Below the pieces are notes generated by a model, which saw only the letters and a program-made list of their open reading frames with translations, did no database searches and was not told the DNA's origin. This document shows positions 12,901 to 25,523 of a stretch of DNA of 64,000 nt, piece by piece. Numbering within the stretch: the stretch's first letter is position 1; each line of letters starts with the position of its first letter. This DNA is from Choanephora cucurbitarum (lineage: Eukaryota > Mucoromycota > Mucoromycetes > Mucorales > Choanephoraceae): positions 275,022 to 339,021 of the forward strand of contig JAIWNI010000024.1 of NCBI GenBank assembly GCA_025331435.1, given 5' to 3'. The translations under genes and the position numbers were made by a program.

Positions 12901-13226
12901 GTTTTCTTTTTTTTTTTAAATTACTTTTCAGTGTTTACAACTGTATCAGTCGAAGCAACCAGTGCTTTAGAAGATAGTTCGTGAAGTTTTTTAGCTGATG
13001 AAAGAGCATTGATAATCGCTTGTCTCGAAATTCCAAATGATAGCGATGTGCTATATTTGATTGATTCCATCAATACTTCAATCAAAAGAGATGAACATCT
13101 AAGCGATAATCGAGTCGCTAATGCTATAGCTGTGATAAAGCTAGCGATATTCTCAGGTAACAACGTAGGTGATGTACTATTGTATATGCCAGCAGCATAC
13201 GTTGCTATCTCAGTAGACATAACCAT
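9953..13226 (-). CDS. Class-3 lipase, sn1-specific diacylglycerol lipase-like
   Basis: A 1047-residue protein. Exons, read on the minus strand, are 13226-12925, 12861-12726 and 12658-9953; introns are 63 and 67 nt. The first intron uses the acceptor in GATAG at 12862, the only nearby choice that keeps the frame. The C-terminal third carries the lipase-3 fold: a core strand with AIVLTCRGTLGLSDVLTDL, the nucleophile elbow GHSLGAG (Ser near residue 783), and SVVHAFDIVSSLSLG holding the likely catalytic Asp. These blocks resemble animal DAGLA/DAGLB, which release 2-acylglycerol from diacylglycerol. The middle (roughly residues 200-600) is long, Ser/Thr/Gln-rich and low-complexity. Unlike animal DAGL there is no clear four-helix membrane domain at the N-terminus, only amphipathic helical segments. 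An acceptor-like TTGTTAG lies just upstream of the ATG, so a further 5' exon is possible. Confidence 0.85.
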
Positions 13227-13920
13227 GTTGGCTAACAAAAATAAGAAAAAATGGAGAATAAAAGCATATTCAGAAAAAGGGGAATCAGAGCCTATTAAAG
13301 ATATGTCTATTTACACCGTCACGTGTGCTACTTGATCTACATGTGATAAGCTAAAACAACAATAAAGAAGGAGGTTTAGCTTAATCGCTTTTACCTTTAG
13401 TTTGCCTTAAATCCAAAATTCTTTAAAACCAAAAATAATAAAATAGTAGACTTTTAACAGACAAAAATAAGCTATTATTTCTCTTAATTTTTTTTTTATA
13501 AAGAAAAGGGAAGCATAACCCTACTTGTTTCATTCAGATCATAAAAAAGAAACTGTAACATGATTGTTTCAGGGTAATAAATTCCCATAGCTATAGAATT
13601 CTCATATTCCCAACACCAGCCTGTCATTTTTCCTTTCATTAGCTGTTTCATTATCACATAGAGTTGCACTAACCTAAATTGAAGTAGAAAACAAGAAAGA
13701 CGGATTTTCGCTCAAGAAACTGATTTTCATGTGTGCGCATATAACAATAAATAAATCCAACATGCATACTAATGTAGAAAAGCTTTGGCTTTATTCAAAA
13801 ATAATAATAAGGGAGGGCAGGTACATATATGAAATGATCAAAATGAATCTTATATTTACAAAATAGTGATAAAGAATGAATAGATAGGTATGTTGAATAG
13901 AGAAGTGGATATTATTACTA
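13227..13920. other. Intergenic spacer between lipase promoter and KIN1 3' end
   Basis: AT-rich with poly-A/T tracts. It should hold the lipase promoter on the left and the KIN1 3' flank on the right; nothing else is recognised. Confidence 0.5.
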
Positions 13921-16725
13921 TTACAATTTGAGCTCTGCCAAAATACGACTGCACATATTTTTATATTGCCAAGGGTCTCCCCCAACTCTTCTGAACTGCA
14001 GACCATGCATACCCAAGAGCCATGGTACCTTAACTATGTAAATTTCAAATCGAACAACAAGATCAGGTACCGGCACTGTTGCTGGTCCACTTAGATTGGC
14101 ATCTTCAGAAGACGAAGAAGAAGAGGAAGCTTCTTCTGCCATCATCTCTTGTTGATCTACCACCCGGTTCAGATCAATACTTGGCATATGAACGCACTCA
14201 AATCGACCTTTGCTTTCGCGCCACTTGACACCAATACGTTCAAGCACTCGAACCAGGTCGGCTCTGATCACAGAAGGATGCTTTGTGGATGTCGTTGTGA
14301 CTGAAAACAGTCCCTTGAGAAATACAGGCTTGATGTTCTCATCGGCTGTGCCTTGGTGAGATAAAGTAACATTAGTAGGATAAACTGACTGTTTGACAGG
14401 TGATGGTAAGGATGTTACAGGTTCCTTAGAGGGCACACGCGTGTCTTCATGGTGGCTTTGGTGATGACCATGAACCATGTTCAAGAAGTTGGCATGATTC
14501 TCAATGTTCATGGCGTTCTGTCCTAATGTCATTCTTCGTGGCAAGATCTTGCTGATCTTGTTACCAAATGCGTTACTGTTGTTGCCGTGATGTGAATGGC
14601 TTGAGGCAACAGCAGCAGCGGCAGCCGCCGCCTTGGCCACTTCAATGTCGGACGGTCCCTCCTGATGAGGACTTAGATTACGCGATGAAGGTGCTTGAAC
14701 AGGTGTTGAACTGGAAGCTGAAACAGGCGATGCTAGTGTGGGCTCTTCTGTCACACTTTGTTTTCGCGACCTTCTACTTTCTGTTGGAGAAAGAGATAAA
14801 GCAAGGCTTAAACGGCGGAACACGTTTGTGTCTTTACTGAGTGAGTCTGATGGTTCGTTGTTTTCTGTTGAAGAGTGGTGATGATGATGCTGTGAGCCTC
14901 TGGAGAAGAGGCGTGATAGACCATTCTCTGTTGTATCAACAGTATGCTCATTTTCATCTGTGCGTAATTGCATCTTGCCTCTCTTTCCATAATCAGTACC
15001 TGAATTAGAAGGATGAAACATGTCTGGTGCATGGAATAAAGTAGGCTCAAAGATAGAACCTGCAGTAGCAGGATGAATGTCTTTAGGAAGCGAAATATCG
15101 GGTATATAAGACTTTTGATCTCCTGCTGTTGATACTATCGGCGATGACGATAAGCGTTTTTCGCGATCTATACGTTCTTTTACAAGATGATAAATAGAGA
15201 CGAGCGGATGATAGGCAGCTGGTATGGATTGTGGATCATCATTTGAAAGCACAAATGCTTTTTTGCTGGTCATGCTATGCGAAGAAAACCGAGAATGGTT
15301 TTGTTGCTGATGCTGCCGATGTTGTCGTTGAAGTTCTGCTGTTCTTTCAGTTAATGTCCTGGCGGCCTTTTGGTATTCCTCTGATGTGATGATCTTCTCC
15401 AGTTTCTGCTTGATTTCTTCTTCTGTTCCAAATTCAAAGCCAGTCATGCCACGGACAACTTCCATGTCAACAGGAAGTGAAAGTGGCATTCTCTCAGGCA
15501 AGTAATTTTCCACTGGACCATCATAACCTTTGTTCATCCAGGGATGAATCATGATTTCGGAAACAGTAGCTCGATGAGCTGGATTGGTGACTAGCATACG
15601 TGATAAAGCACTTTTGCAATCAGTGCTCAGATGAGAAGGGTAGTCCACTACACCTCGTTTGATCTTCTCATGAAGTGCAGGCATGTTTTGGTCATCAAAT
15701 GGCACTTTGCCACATACCAAAACATACAAAACTACACCGAAACTCCAGATATCTACTTCAGGGCCAGTGTAATGTTTTGCATTCAGTAATTCAGGTGCAG
15801 CAAAGTACAATGAGCCACAGAAGGTGGTCAATGATGAACGAGGTGAAAATAGATTAGAAAGACCAAAGTCAATGATTTTGATATTGCCAGATTGAGAAAT
15901 CAAAATGTTTTCAATCTTGAGATCTCGGTGTACAATCGAGTTCCGATGACAGTAATCTATCCGCATAAATCAGCCAAGAAAGAAGGATAAGGCTTATCTA
16001 AATTGGCTGATTCTTACCTAAAGCACTTAATATCTGCCTTGCAAACCTTCTAGCTTGTTTTTCTTTTAGTTTCCCATGAGCAATAATATAATCTAGTAAC
16101 TGCCCTCCATTGACGTATTCCATAAATAGGTAATAGTAGGGATTCAGGACAACAAATTCTTTTAGGCTGACAATGAATGGATGATGTAACAACAGCATAA
16201 TACTGGCTTCTCTAATCGTTCTTATTTCGCGATTCTCATCCTTCTCTTTCTTTTTATCTTTGGGTGGTTTTCGAGGAACGATTTTAACAGCAAGCTGATT
16301 CAAAAAAAATTTATGAATTCATGTAAACCAAAAAAAAAAATTAAGCCCGCTCTCTTTACTTTTTTTTTTTGTATTACCTTGTTACCAGTGATGTTATGTA
16401 CAGCTAAACGTACTTTACCCATTGAGCCTGAACCTAATGTGTTGATCAATGTATAGTTGCCAATCACTCTTCTGGGCTTTGTAGCTCTTTGCTGTTCTGT
16501 TGACAGACGTTTAGCCAAAGCTGGTTTTTTTTCTTGTGGTGCATTGTCAGGACTAGTATATGGTGGTAGTTCTGCAGGCAAAGGTGAGTCGCATAATATG
16601 TGGTTGCCATCAGGAGTAACGACTATCTTGTCGTGTCCTGTAACTCCCCAATCCTCCAAGTGGGCAGAAGAATTCTCGAGTATGGAACCAGAAGACTGTT
16701 CTAAGCAACCTGAGGAAGAAGGCAT
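13921..16725 (-). CDS. KIN1: Serine/threonine kinase of the KIN1/KIN2 (PAR-1/MARK) family
   Basis: Polarity and cell-wall/exocytosis kinase family, 886 residues. Exons, read on the minus strand, are 16725-16378, 16294-16018 and 15956-13921; introns are 83 and 61 nt. The kinase domain begins near residue 88 with the glycine loop LGSGSMGKV. It continues with AVKIVPRK (ATP lysine), HRDLKIEN near 218-225, DFG, and the activation segment TFCGSLYFAAPELL. The wording YTGPEVDIWSFGVVLYVL and the segment after the kinase (MTGFEFGTEEEIKQKLEKI) are diagnostic of KIN1. A long Ser/His-rich disordered middle part contains an Ala run and several His runs. The C-terminus is a KA1-type domain (RFEIYIVKVPWLLGMHGLQF, ending in LAELKL), which in this family binds acidic phospholipids. 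The start is the first ATG upstream of the kinase domain, with no competing in-frame ATG. Confidence 0.93.
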
Positions 16726-16882
16726 GATATATGGGTATTTATTTTTTGAAGAGAAAAAAAATATATATATGTATAGAAAGAAAAAGAGGTGAGAAAATAG
16801 ATATGTGCATTTTATTGTGTATGATAAATATATATATATCCACCTCGGCCAATATACATATAAAGAGAAAGATAATATTAGA

Positions 16883-19357
16883 TTAGCGATAACTGTTTCC
16901 TCCATAGTTTTGTTGTGCATTTCCTTGAGGAGGGTATCCATGTTGTGCAGAAGGCGAATAGCCAGCTGCATTGCCTGATGCGGTACTATAGAATGAGTTG
17001 TTATTTTGGGCATACGCCGGCTGTTGTTGTTGCGGTGGGTAATTATAGTAATCATTTGTAGCGTAATTCATAGGTCGATAACCTTGTGTTGCTTGTGCTT
17101 GTGAAGAAGCAGCACTGGCAGAGGCTGGTTGTTGAGATGGGGGATAATAAGATTGTTGTTGAGGTGTATAATTTATGTTACTAGACGGTGGATAGCCCAT
17201 TGCACTCGATGGTGGGTATCCTTGTGCGCCTGAAGCAGGATATGGTTGATGCTGATTAAGAGAGACATGGCTCATGTTGTTGGTCAAGTCGTTCATACCA
17301 TAAGCTTGCTCTGAGGCAATAAGTGGGGTTTGGTATTCATATCCAGTCTGTGCATAAGCGTAATTTTGTGGTTGTTGTGGAGGTGGCTGCTGCATAGGGG
17401 GTGGGGGTAATGCTGCCTGTAAAGTAGAGCTGTTCATGCTTGCTGGATAAGCATCGCCCGCATCGAAAGATGAAGTAAACATAAACGATTTGTCTCGAAT
17501 GATACACTCAATTTTGATTTCTGTCAGACCAAAATACATTTTGATGGTCATATTGACCTTTTCACCAGGCTTAACTCCCTCGAGGTGAGGCATTCGAATA
17601 GGGAAGTTACCCACTTTGCGCACAAGTGGATGTGAAGTCAATCGAGGAGGCTGTCCATCGCCATCAAAGGCAAACAAATCAGAATCTGTATCGTTAGGAT
17701 AACTAATAACAAAGTTCTTTGATACACATTCATCTACTTTGATGCTCTGTCCTTTGTGTACATAGACACTAAAGCGCTGGCGACAGTAACGCTTTTGATC
17801 TGCACCGACAACAGAGTATTCAGGAGGGTCAATGTCTTCTTGGAATAGCATACGTGTTTCAACACCATAGGTACGTCTAGAAACACGCTCAGTCACAATT
17901 TGAGGATTGAGGCCGAAATAGACAGCACCACGTACAACAGCCAGTTCACCACGAGGGGGGACGCCAATCATACCCACTTGGCTTGCAAACTCATCCTCTA
18001 CACGGCGGAACAAGTAGTTGGATTGACCAAAACCTCCTACCAGAAAGATAGCTTCTAACTGAGGCGACTGCAACAATTGTCCACGAATCAGATCAAGTAC
18101 CTGACGAATGACAGGCTCAAACACGAAATCTCTTAATTCCTCTGCTGGTAAACAGAGTGATCCATTATCTAAGCCAATCTCGGCATCTGTCAAATCACCA
18201 AGTCCCATAGAAGCAGGTAAGTCAAGGAAGTGATCTTCAATACCATCAAAATCAGGTTTAATCACATTGACAAAAGTATCCATGATCAATTCCATAGCAC
18301 TGTCACTGATTGTATGGTAGCGTGCAAATTTACGTTTCAGATATTCTCGCATTCTTAAGTCTAGAAAGCCAGAACCACAAGAGCCACCATGACCGTTTGT
18401 AACTTCTTTCAAGGTACGTCTCTCTCCTGGTGGCTCATGGATTTCAAAAACAATCAAATCGACCGTTCCACCACCAGCATCACAAATCATAAATCGTTGA
18501 CCGTGTCTCAAATTGAATTGTTCAGATTTCTTTTCACAATAAAGAGCAGCTGCTTCGGGTTCTGAAATAAGCATTAAGCGATCAGGATGATCTGTACTAT
18601 CTATTAAACCAGCACGAATAGCTGCTTCACGCATTGTTGCCTTTGCTCTATCACTCCACATAGCTGGTACAGTAAGACACTATATTCAAGATCAAGTAAG
18701 TAAAGGAATTCTTTTTTTTTATGTATAACAATACATACATAACGGAAACGAGATTGATCGTAGTTACCAGCAAAACCTTTCAATAACTCGGTACAGACGT
18801 GCAAATGGAATGCACGCAAATAGTCTGCAATGACATCGATAATGTTGAGTCCATTACCTAGTTCTGTCTGTTGTAAATGTTCGTCTAAATAAAGCTTGAA
18901 TTTGGAAAGTAATAAAGAGTCAGCATTGTTGGGTTTCATAGCAAGTCTTCTAGCGCCATGGCCCCATTCAACTAGCTGAGTTGAACCTTTGCGATACAAA
19001 GATAGAGTAGGTGTCTAAAAAAGGTTATTGTTGCTTAAAAAAAAAAGAACCATTTTTTTATGTATTTTTTCTTACTTTAGGATACACTTGGTTGTTTTGT
19101 TTAGGCCTATAGAGAGAATGTAATAAATCAGAAAGTCAACGAACGATGTGATTGACTAATATAAAGATTACCATTTCACGATATCAATGACTTCTTCGTT
19201 CTGAGCAAATGCATAACAACAACCAGAGTATGTAGTTCCTATGCATGAAACAATCTAAGCGATACTTGATCGTGTAATAGTTCTCTGTTTTTTTTAGCAT
19301 ACCAAAATCTATACCAACTATGACAGGATAGTCCGCATGGTTAAATCCTGAGTTCAT
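16883..19357 (-). CDS. Hsp70-superfamily ATPase, HSPA12-like, with Pro/Gln/Tyr-rich tail
   Basis: A 741-residue actin-fold ATPase related to HSPA12A/B rather than to canonical Hsp70. Exons, read on the minus strand, are 19357-19303, 19238-19172, 19106-19076, 19014-18739 and 18679-16883; introns are 64, 65, 61 and 59 nt, and all phases close. The phosphate-1 loop GIDFGTTYSGCCYA starts near residue 15. Phosphate-2 is MICDAGGGTVDLIVFEI and the adenosine motif is IFLVGGFGQSNYLF. The typical HSPA12 wording LTVPAMWSDRAKATMREAA and ISEPEAAALYC is present. From about residue 560 the protein becomes a Pro, Gln, Tyr, Ala, Ser-rich tail with repeated YPPSS/GYPP units, a composition often seen in phase-separating proteins. 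Canonical Hsp70 EEVD is absent. Function in fungi is not established. Confidence 0.88.
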
Positions 19358-21661
19358 ACTGTGGAAGATTTAAAAGAATAAGAAAATAGAAAAAGGAGCG
19401 AGAAAAGAAAAAAAAAAAAAAGACTAAAACGAATACTTTTTTAAGCACTAAAAATAGCGACCTTCTTTTATTAGAACCGGGTAAAATCGCTCCTCGAAAT
19501 GTGTTAGTTGTCTTGAGTCTTAAATCCACCTTACAACTGGCTTTGCCTTCAATAAAAAAAAAAAGTCATTTCCTCTTCTTGGCTTACGTCTATTGATATC
19601 ATTTATAATGAGATGTGTACATGTCTGTTTATAAAATATCTCCTTTTTTCTCACTCTTTCTTTCTTTCTTTTTCTTGGCAATTCTATGATAAAGCTGACC
19701 TTCAAAGCTCAATCTTCTGCTTGTTCCAAATAGAGTGTCCATAGCTGTTTCACAAGCACCTCTGATCAATTTACCTTTGTTGTGGCCAATGACCTCTATA
19801 CTGTTTATCTGGGGAGGAAATGCAATGAGCTGAGTTGGCCGCTCCTTGTGCTGCAACTACTTTAAAGTATTGAGCTAGCTATTAAAAAGCTTGATCTATA
19901 AAAGTAACTTGAAGGGCCGAAACTGATTTAATTCCTATAGTCTATGGTCCTTCGGGCAATATCGTTTAAACATCAGTTTTCTCGAAAGCAAGAAAAAAAA
20001 AAAAAGGATTGCTTTGACAGAAGCCTGCTAGATTTGTAAAGAAAAGCTCTTTGAGAAAAGCATATTAAAACTCCAAAATTATACTATGTTTGAGTAGATT
20101 AATGGCTTTCAAGCTCTATTACTTCTTGTCTACAAGCATCAACCTAACAATCAAACGAGGACCAATTTTACTATTAGCCATTAGACTGAAGCATAAATGA
20201 GAGTCTTCTTTTTCATGGCAATGAAGATGGCTTAGATCTGTCACTTTGACTAATAGTTTTTGCAAAAAGCAAGAAGCAATGAGTTTTCGTGAGTTTGTCT
20301 TTGCTGCCTTTGTAGACTACTTGTGTTTATCAACAATATCAGCAATCAAGACAAGACGGATCCAACATGAAGATAGCAAAGTAGGAGTCATGAAATAATT
20401 GCATTTGAAAGCGACATCGGCAATGAATCCCTTAATACAATGTCATTGATCACTATTCAAGTACAGTGGCTGCTTGATTCAGGCTCAACTCTTTAAAACC
20501 ATCATTGTTTCAAGCACTAGAGCACTCCTCCATAGAAGAGCATGCTTAACGTGAAAATTTAAGTCTTGAAATATGGACGATCTCAAACAAAACGACTATT
20601 CTATATGAATATGATTATCTTGTAGGAGAGTAGTAACAACACTATTTTGTGGTTGTCAAGATAATCCAACACTTCTTAATCTGATGTCTTTATAAAACAA
20701 GTTTTTGAAGAGTGTTTCATACAAGAAAAGAAAACTCTATATGTTCAATTTTCTCTGTTAAAGTACATGTATATAATAATGATTCGTGTTCAATGATAGG
20801 GTAATACTCAGTTGGGAATAGTTTTATTCTTAGAGTGTAAAGTGTTTTAAACACCCAGGCTTCATTTGATGTAAGAAGCACTATTTCTATAAAAGTACAA
20901 AACTCAGACCTATGAATATTCTTAACTAAAGCAAATTACACACATCAGAGCACTTTATCTCAAGCCTCTCGCACTTCTCATGTTAGTCAAGTAGGAACTT
21001 AAAAAACCCAGTGTCTGGTTAAATGCCGTTCTTTCTAAAAACGGATGCTTGATTTGACAACTTAACTTTGTCATACAACTTGTCTTTTTTGATCTATGCC
21101 CAATGACTTATTACCCATGATGCTTGCGAATGATGGTTTCATGTTCTAAAAGGGAAATAATTGCTTTGTTCACACAACGGCATGAACAGTTTGTAATGTT
21201 TTTTAAAATGTTGATGATTGGTTATTTGCCATATGGACAATGAAGTTCAGTGGTTGTGATATTACTTTAAGGCTACTGTCTATCTTTACGCACATTTTTT
21301 GTTTTTTTTTCCTTCTGGAATAGCCTTAATACACAGCCAATTGTTTTTTTTGTTCCTGAATACTAAGGCGAGAGGGGTTGATTGATCTCATATGTTGTAA
21401 TCGCTATGTTAGTATCCTATTTCGTTTTTTACTGATATCCTTTTTCTTTTTAAGACAAAGATAATGATGACATCTATCTCCTTCTGTTCTCCCCCCCTTT
21501 TTTTTAAAAAAAAATCTGAAAGAACATCTCTTCTTCAGGGTCTGTTTCTCGATTGCCCCCCCCCCCCCTTTTCTATGAAGTGTCATGACTCATCATGAGA
21601 AATGTTTCCTTTTCTAGACCATACATCATTAAAAAAAATAGTTTATTTGAAAAAAGAAACA
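19358..21661. other. 2.3-kb gene-free stretch with poly-C tracts
   Basis: No reading frame with family features is visible on either strand. The right end has an 8-C run near 21491 and a 13-C run at 21556-21568, both next to T/A runs. The latter two lie just downstream of the transporter stop codon. The left end should contain the promoter of the HSPA12-like gene. Confidence 0.55.
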
Positions 21662-23579
21662 TTAATCTTTCTTGACACGTACAATATAACGACTGACGAC
21701 AGAAGCCAATAAGGCCATAAGACCACCAAAGGTCAAGACAATGGCCACATTCGATTGACCTTCACTTGGTCCACTTGAAGCAGCAAAGATGATGGAAGAA
21801 ATGATGGCTACTGCAAACTGAGGAAACACAATATACATGTTATGTACACCCAAGATCATGCCGGCATCGAAATCATCTCCTTTCTGCTGATCTTCAGCTG
21901 GCACAGGTGTCTTCTTTCGGCGTTCATCTTCAAAACTGACGTATTCACCCACCAGAGAGAAAGGAATCCAGAGTACAATGGCCCATGGAATACCCATGAC
22001 AGCCAAGATGACGGTGGCAGTGGTGACAGACCGAATGAACCAGGTCGACAGCAGACAGGCAGCAATGATCAGCTGAGAACAGGTGTAGACATTCAAAAGT
22101 GATAGCCACCAGGTCGATTGGAACCGCATGACAAGTGCTGGAATGACCATACCGGCAATGACAGAGACGACTGAGTTACATAACAACGCAAAAGACCCAG
22201 CGCGAGTACCTTCGGCCCAGTCATCATCACCCGGTAAAGCAGGGTGTGATGCAAAATAGAGGTCTGAAACCCATTGTGTACTAAAATAAGCATGTCAGGT
22301 GCTATAGTGCTTTTTTGTTGCTATCTCATTTACCTGTAGAACAAATAAGGAAACCAACCCATCCAGGCAAAGAATTGAGTATTACAGAGTGATTGAATGG
22401 GCTTAGGCAAGAAACGGAAGGCTCTCCAGATGTACTGAAGGGTATGATGCCAAGAACTAATGTACTGTGTTAGAAGAGTGTAGGATCTCATCCCATTCTG
22501 GCCACTTACATGTCCTCTTGTTCTTCTGTTTCCACATAAGGTGTTTCCTTGACAACAAAGCAAGTGACACCCAATGTAAGGACAAACACAAGCATGGCTA
22601 CAATACAGAACACCTTGATCTGAGAATCACCAAGCCAAGGACAATACTTGACCAAATCGACAAAACCAACAAAATAACCAATGACCATGGCTGAGTTACT
22701 CATACGAGCACTCCAGGCGTTTGCAAATTCCTGCTGCCAAAGAGGAGGAATGTCTAAAATTAATGCACGACAGATGGCCTGGACTGCATTTAAAGTAAAA
22801 TCAAGGAAATAAAAGGCCGATACAGCCACAACAATAGCAAAGAGGCGAGCCTTCATTTTCAAATAAATACATATTTAGAATCAATAACAATCAACAGCAA
22901 AGACCTACTTTACCATCTGTTCAAATTGGTCTACTGGATAGAAAGAACGAGCCATAAACGCACCACATTCTTTAGCATAAGCAACACCCACCATGGATAT
23001 ACAGGTCAGGATACCAGCACCTACAATAAAAGGTCGACGTTTACCAAAACGAGAAGTACATTTGTCACTGAATGCACCAATCAACTAATAAGAAGTAACT
23101 AAGTAACTTGTTCAGTACTATCATTCACCTTACTTACAGGTTGTACAAGTAAGCCGGAAAGTGGCCCGGCCAACCAGACCAAAGCCGTCAGTTCTTTTGA
23201 TAAATCAAGTGATAACAGATAGGGTGTACCATAACTATTTAGACAGAATTAAGCAACACAGAAATGATATCACTGATAGGTTTTACTCACGATAATTCTA
23301 CTGTCCCTGAATTTGAAAATATCAACATAAATCCAAAAAAAATAATAATAATAACTTACATGTAAATTGTACACCAGCCATACAAATAGTTAAGCCTAAT
23401 ATCTGCATTAAAGTAAGACCTGTTTCTCTTGAAACATTCTCAGTAGAAGGAGCATCAGCAATGGTACCAATACTATGGTAAGTGGAAGGATCAAAAGAAG
23501 ATCTTCTTCTTCTTGCCTTTGGTCTCGAGACAGGTGGTTTCTGTTGTTGTATAAGTGGAGAATGTTCACTGGGTGCCAT
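21662..23579 (-). CDS. SLC45/plant-sucrose-type sugar:proton symporter (MFS/GPH)
   Basis: Multi-pass sugar transporter of 528 residues. Exons, read on the minus strand, are 23579-23360, 23306-23291, 23234-23138, 23084-22914, 22850-22510, 22456-22334 and 22280-21662. Introns are 53-63 nt and all phases close. The second exon is only 16 nt long. After a hydrophilic N-terminus with LeuIle and Arg/Ser clusters, the first membrane helix runs into FTWTVELSYGTPYLLSL and VWLAGPLSGLLVQP. The next loop carries the MFS motif in DKCTSRFGKRRPFI. This set is characteristic of the SLC45 and plant sucrose transporter group. About 12 membrane helices can be counted. The C-terminus ends in VRVKKD after the last helix. 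Likely substrates are sucrose, glucose or related sugars moved with protons; specificity cannot be read. Localisation is plasma or vacuolar membrane. Confidence 0.87.
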
Positions 23580-23868
23580 TCTTGTTGTCTATTTGAAAAT
23601 AATACAAAATTATAAAAAAAGAGGAAAAGGCTCTAAAGATAACCTTTTATTTATAATAAAATAATGCTATCATCTGATATGATAGAAGAAGAGGGGGGGC
23701 ATGAAAGGGAAACTTTACCCCAGATTGTTCATTAAACTAAAGAACCAATCATGATCCCAACACTTTTTCTCCTTTTCCTCCTATTACTCTCCTTTAAGAC
23801 AGTTTTGTTTGATATTCTCTTTTTCTACACACACACACACACATAATATTTTTTTTTATTTGACTGTA

Positions 23869-25523
23869 TTAAGCAACCACTTCATTTGAGGCGCTTTGTT
23901 GTTCACGTCTCTTAATAGTGGTGGCAAGTACTTGTGATCGGAAAGAAAGACCCTTTGTACGTTCAATCACTTGTTGGTATACAGATGTGATTGGTGTGTT
24001 CATGATGACAGTGTTCTACAAAATAATAGTTGATAATCTGATTCTCACATAACAACACACACTTTACCTCTTCAAAATCAATCTTGGCATCAACGCGTGT
24101 ATCTCTAATCAAGTTGACAATCCATTTTTCACCTTCTTCTTGAGACAGGTTTAATCTCTGTGACATTTGCCTATCATGGACAATTAGAAAAGGAAATCTC
24201 TAAATACTATGACTTACTCGATATCGATCTTTTGATGGATTCTACAGTATGTCTCGGAAATGAATTGTCTGGCACTTTCCATGAAATCTTCATGGGTAGC
24301 AGCCAAGAAGAAGTCATTGCTCAAGACATCTTCACATTCCTTCAACTTCTTTTGAGCACCTTCGAAATCAAAACGAACAAAGAGTGCTGCAACAAATTCA
24401 GTGACAGGATCTTGGTATTCGTATACTTCTTGTTCAATAATCTTGACCAATTCCTTCATCTGGTTCTTTCTACGCTTGTTGGTGACAACAGCTGTGGCGA
24501 GGTAACGCAAGATCCAAGGACAAGATGTCTGGATTGTGTTGATGTACTGAGGTGTAAGGAACATATCGACAATGCCATCACGGCCCTTGGGATGGTTAAA
24601 GAACACAAACAAGGACCAGTGAAGAAGCCAGGTGCGTTGTTGAAGTTGTTGTACAGGTGAAGTGAAGTTCTAGTAGAACATCAGTATCTTTGTTGTTTTT
24701 CTTTATAGAATTGCTTATACCTTTTGATCGATAGCTTCTCTTAACTTTTGCATTTCTTCTAATGCAGCATCCCAGTTACCAGTCAAGATTTCAGCAGCCA
24801 TTTTACCCCAAGTGGCAGAAAGAGAACGTTCAGCATCAGTAGACTATAGTCTGGTTAGTCTAATAGAGTCATCAATAACAAAAACTTACCAAGACACGGT
24901 AATGGTAAAGATAATCAGCTGCACCTCCATAATCACCACAGTTGTATTGGAATTGACCGAATTCGTACAAAATGTTGATAGAGTCATCCGTAAACTAGGG
25001 AAAAATGACATCAGTTAGCCTGAATATAGATGATCAAGCTTTCGTTTACCTTGTAGTTATCCTTTAAATATTGCAAGTTTTGAGCCTTATCTTGACGAAG
25101 AGCAGCAATCACTTCAGGCTTTTCAAGTACATTCATGACCTGTTGAGCCTTGGCTCTCAATTCTTCCATTTGAGACAAGACCTTTTCTCTCTTTTCAGCA
25201 AATTCTTTTTTTTTTTTTTAAAGATGTTAATAGTACACTCTAGAAAGCCATGTGCTATCATACCCTTAGGTGTTTCTTCTGTCTTGTGAAGCTTCTTGTA
25301 TAAATCAAGAACAAAGTCAACCATGTTGGAGTTCTTGAATAAATCGTATTTGGCTTTAAGCAAGTCATCAAGAACATAAATCTTTCATGAAGAGTCAGTA
25401 AGCGTTTCAAGCGTTGTCAGATGACGTTACCTCCTTCACTTCCAAGAATTCCAAAAGAGGAAATACAAGGTGGCGATCCAAGAAGGGGATCATTCTTAAG
25501 GTCAAATCCTGAGCAGCTGCCAT
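23869..25523 (-). CDS. eIF3e: Translation initiation factor 3 subunit E (INT6)
   Basis: Subunit of the eIF3 complex that recruits the 40S ribosome; 431 residues, close to the 440-445 of animal and fission yeast homologues. Exons, read on the minus strand, are 25523-25431, 25381-25264, 25204-25050, 24994-24890, 24843-24721, 24669-24218, 24170-24068 and 24015-23869. Introns are 46-59 nt. The start reads AAAG-ATG-GCA-GCT and begins [19 protein letters not shown], the conserved INT6 N-terminus. The middle contains [19 protein letters not shown] and [19 protein letters not shown]. The PCI domain follows toward the C-terminus, with [30 protein letters not shown]. It is a one-copy housekeeping gene whose subunit is absent from Saccharomyces but present in most other fungi. 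The downstream transporter starts 289 bases further on the same strand. Confidence 0.96.

Noticed and set aside
14568..14840. Plus-strand ORF opposite KIN1
   Set aside because: It is the antisense of the Ala/His-rich linker of the kinase, a low-complexity shadow.
21842..22102. Plus-strand ORF of 86 codons opposite the sugar transporter
   Set aside because: It lies fully antisense to a well-conserved exon and shows no family features; it is a shadow of the real frame.
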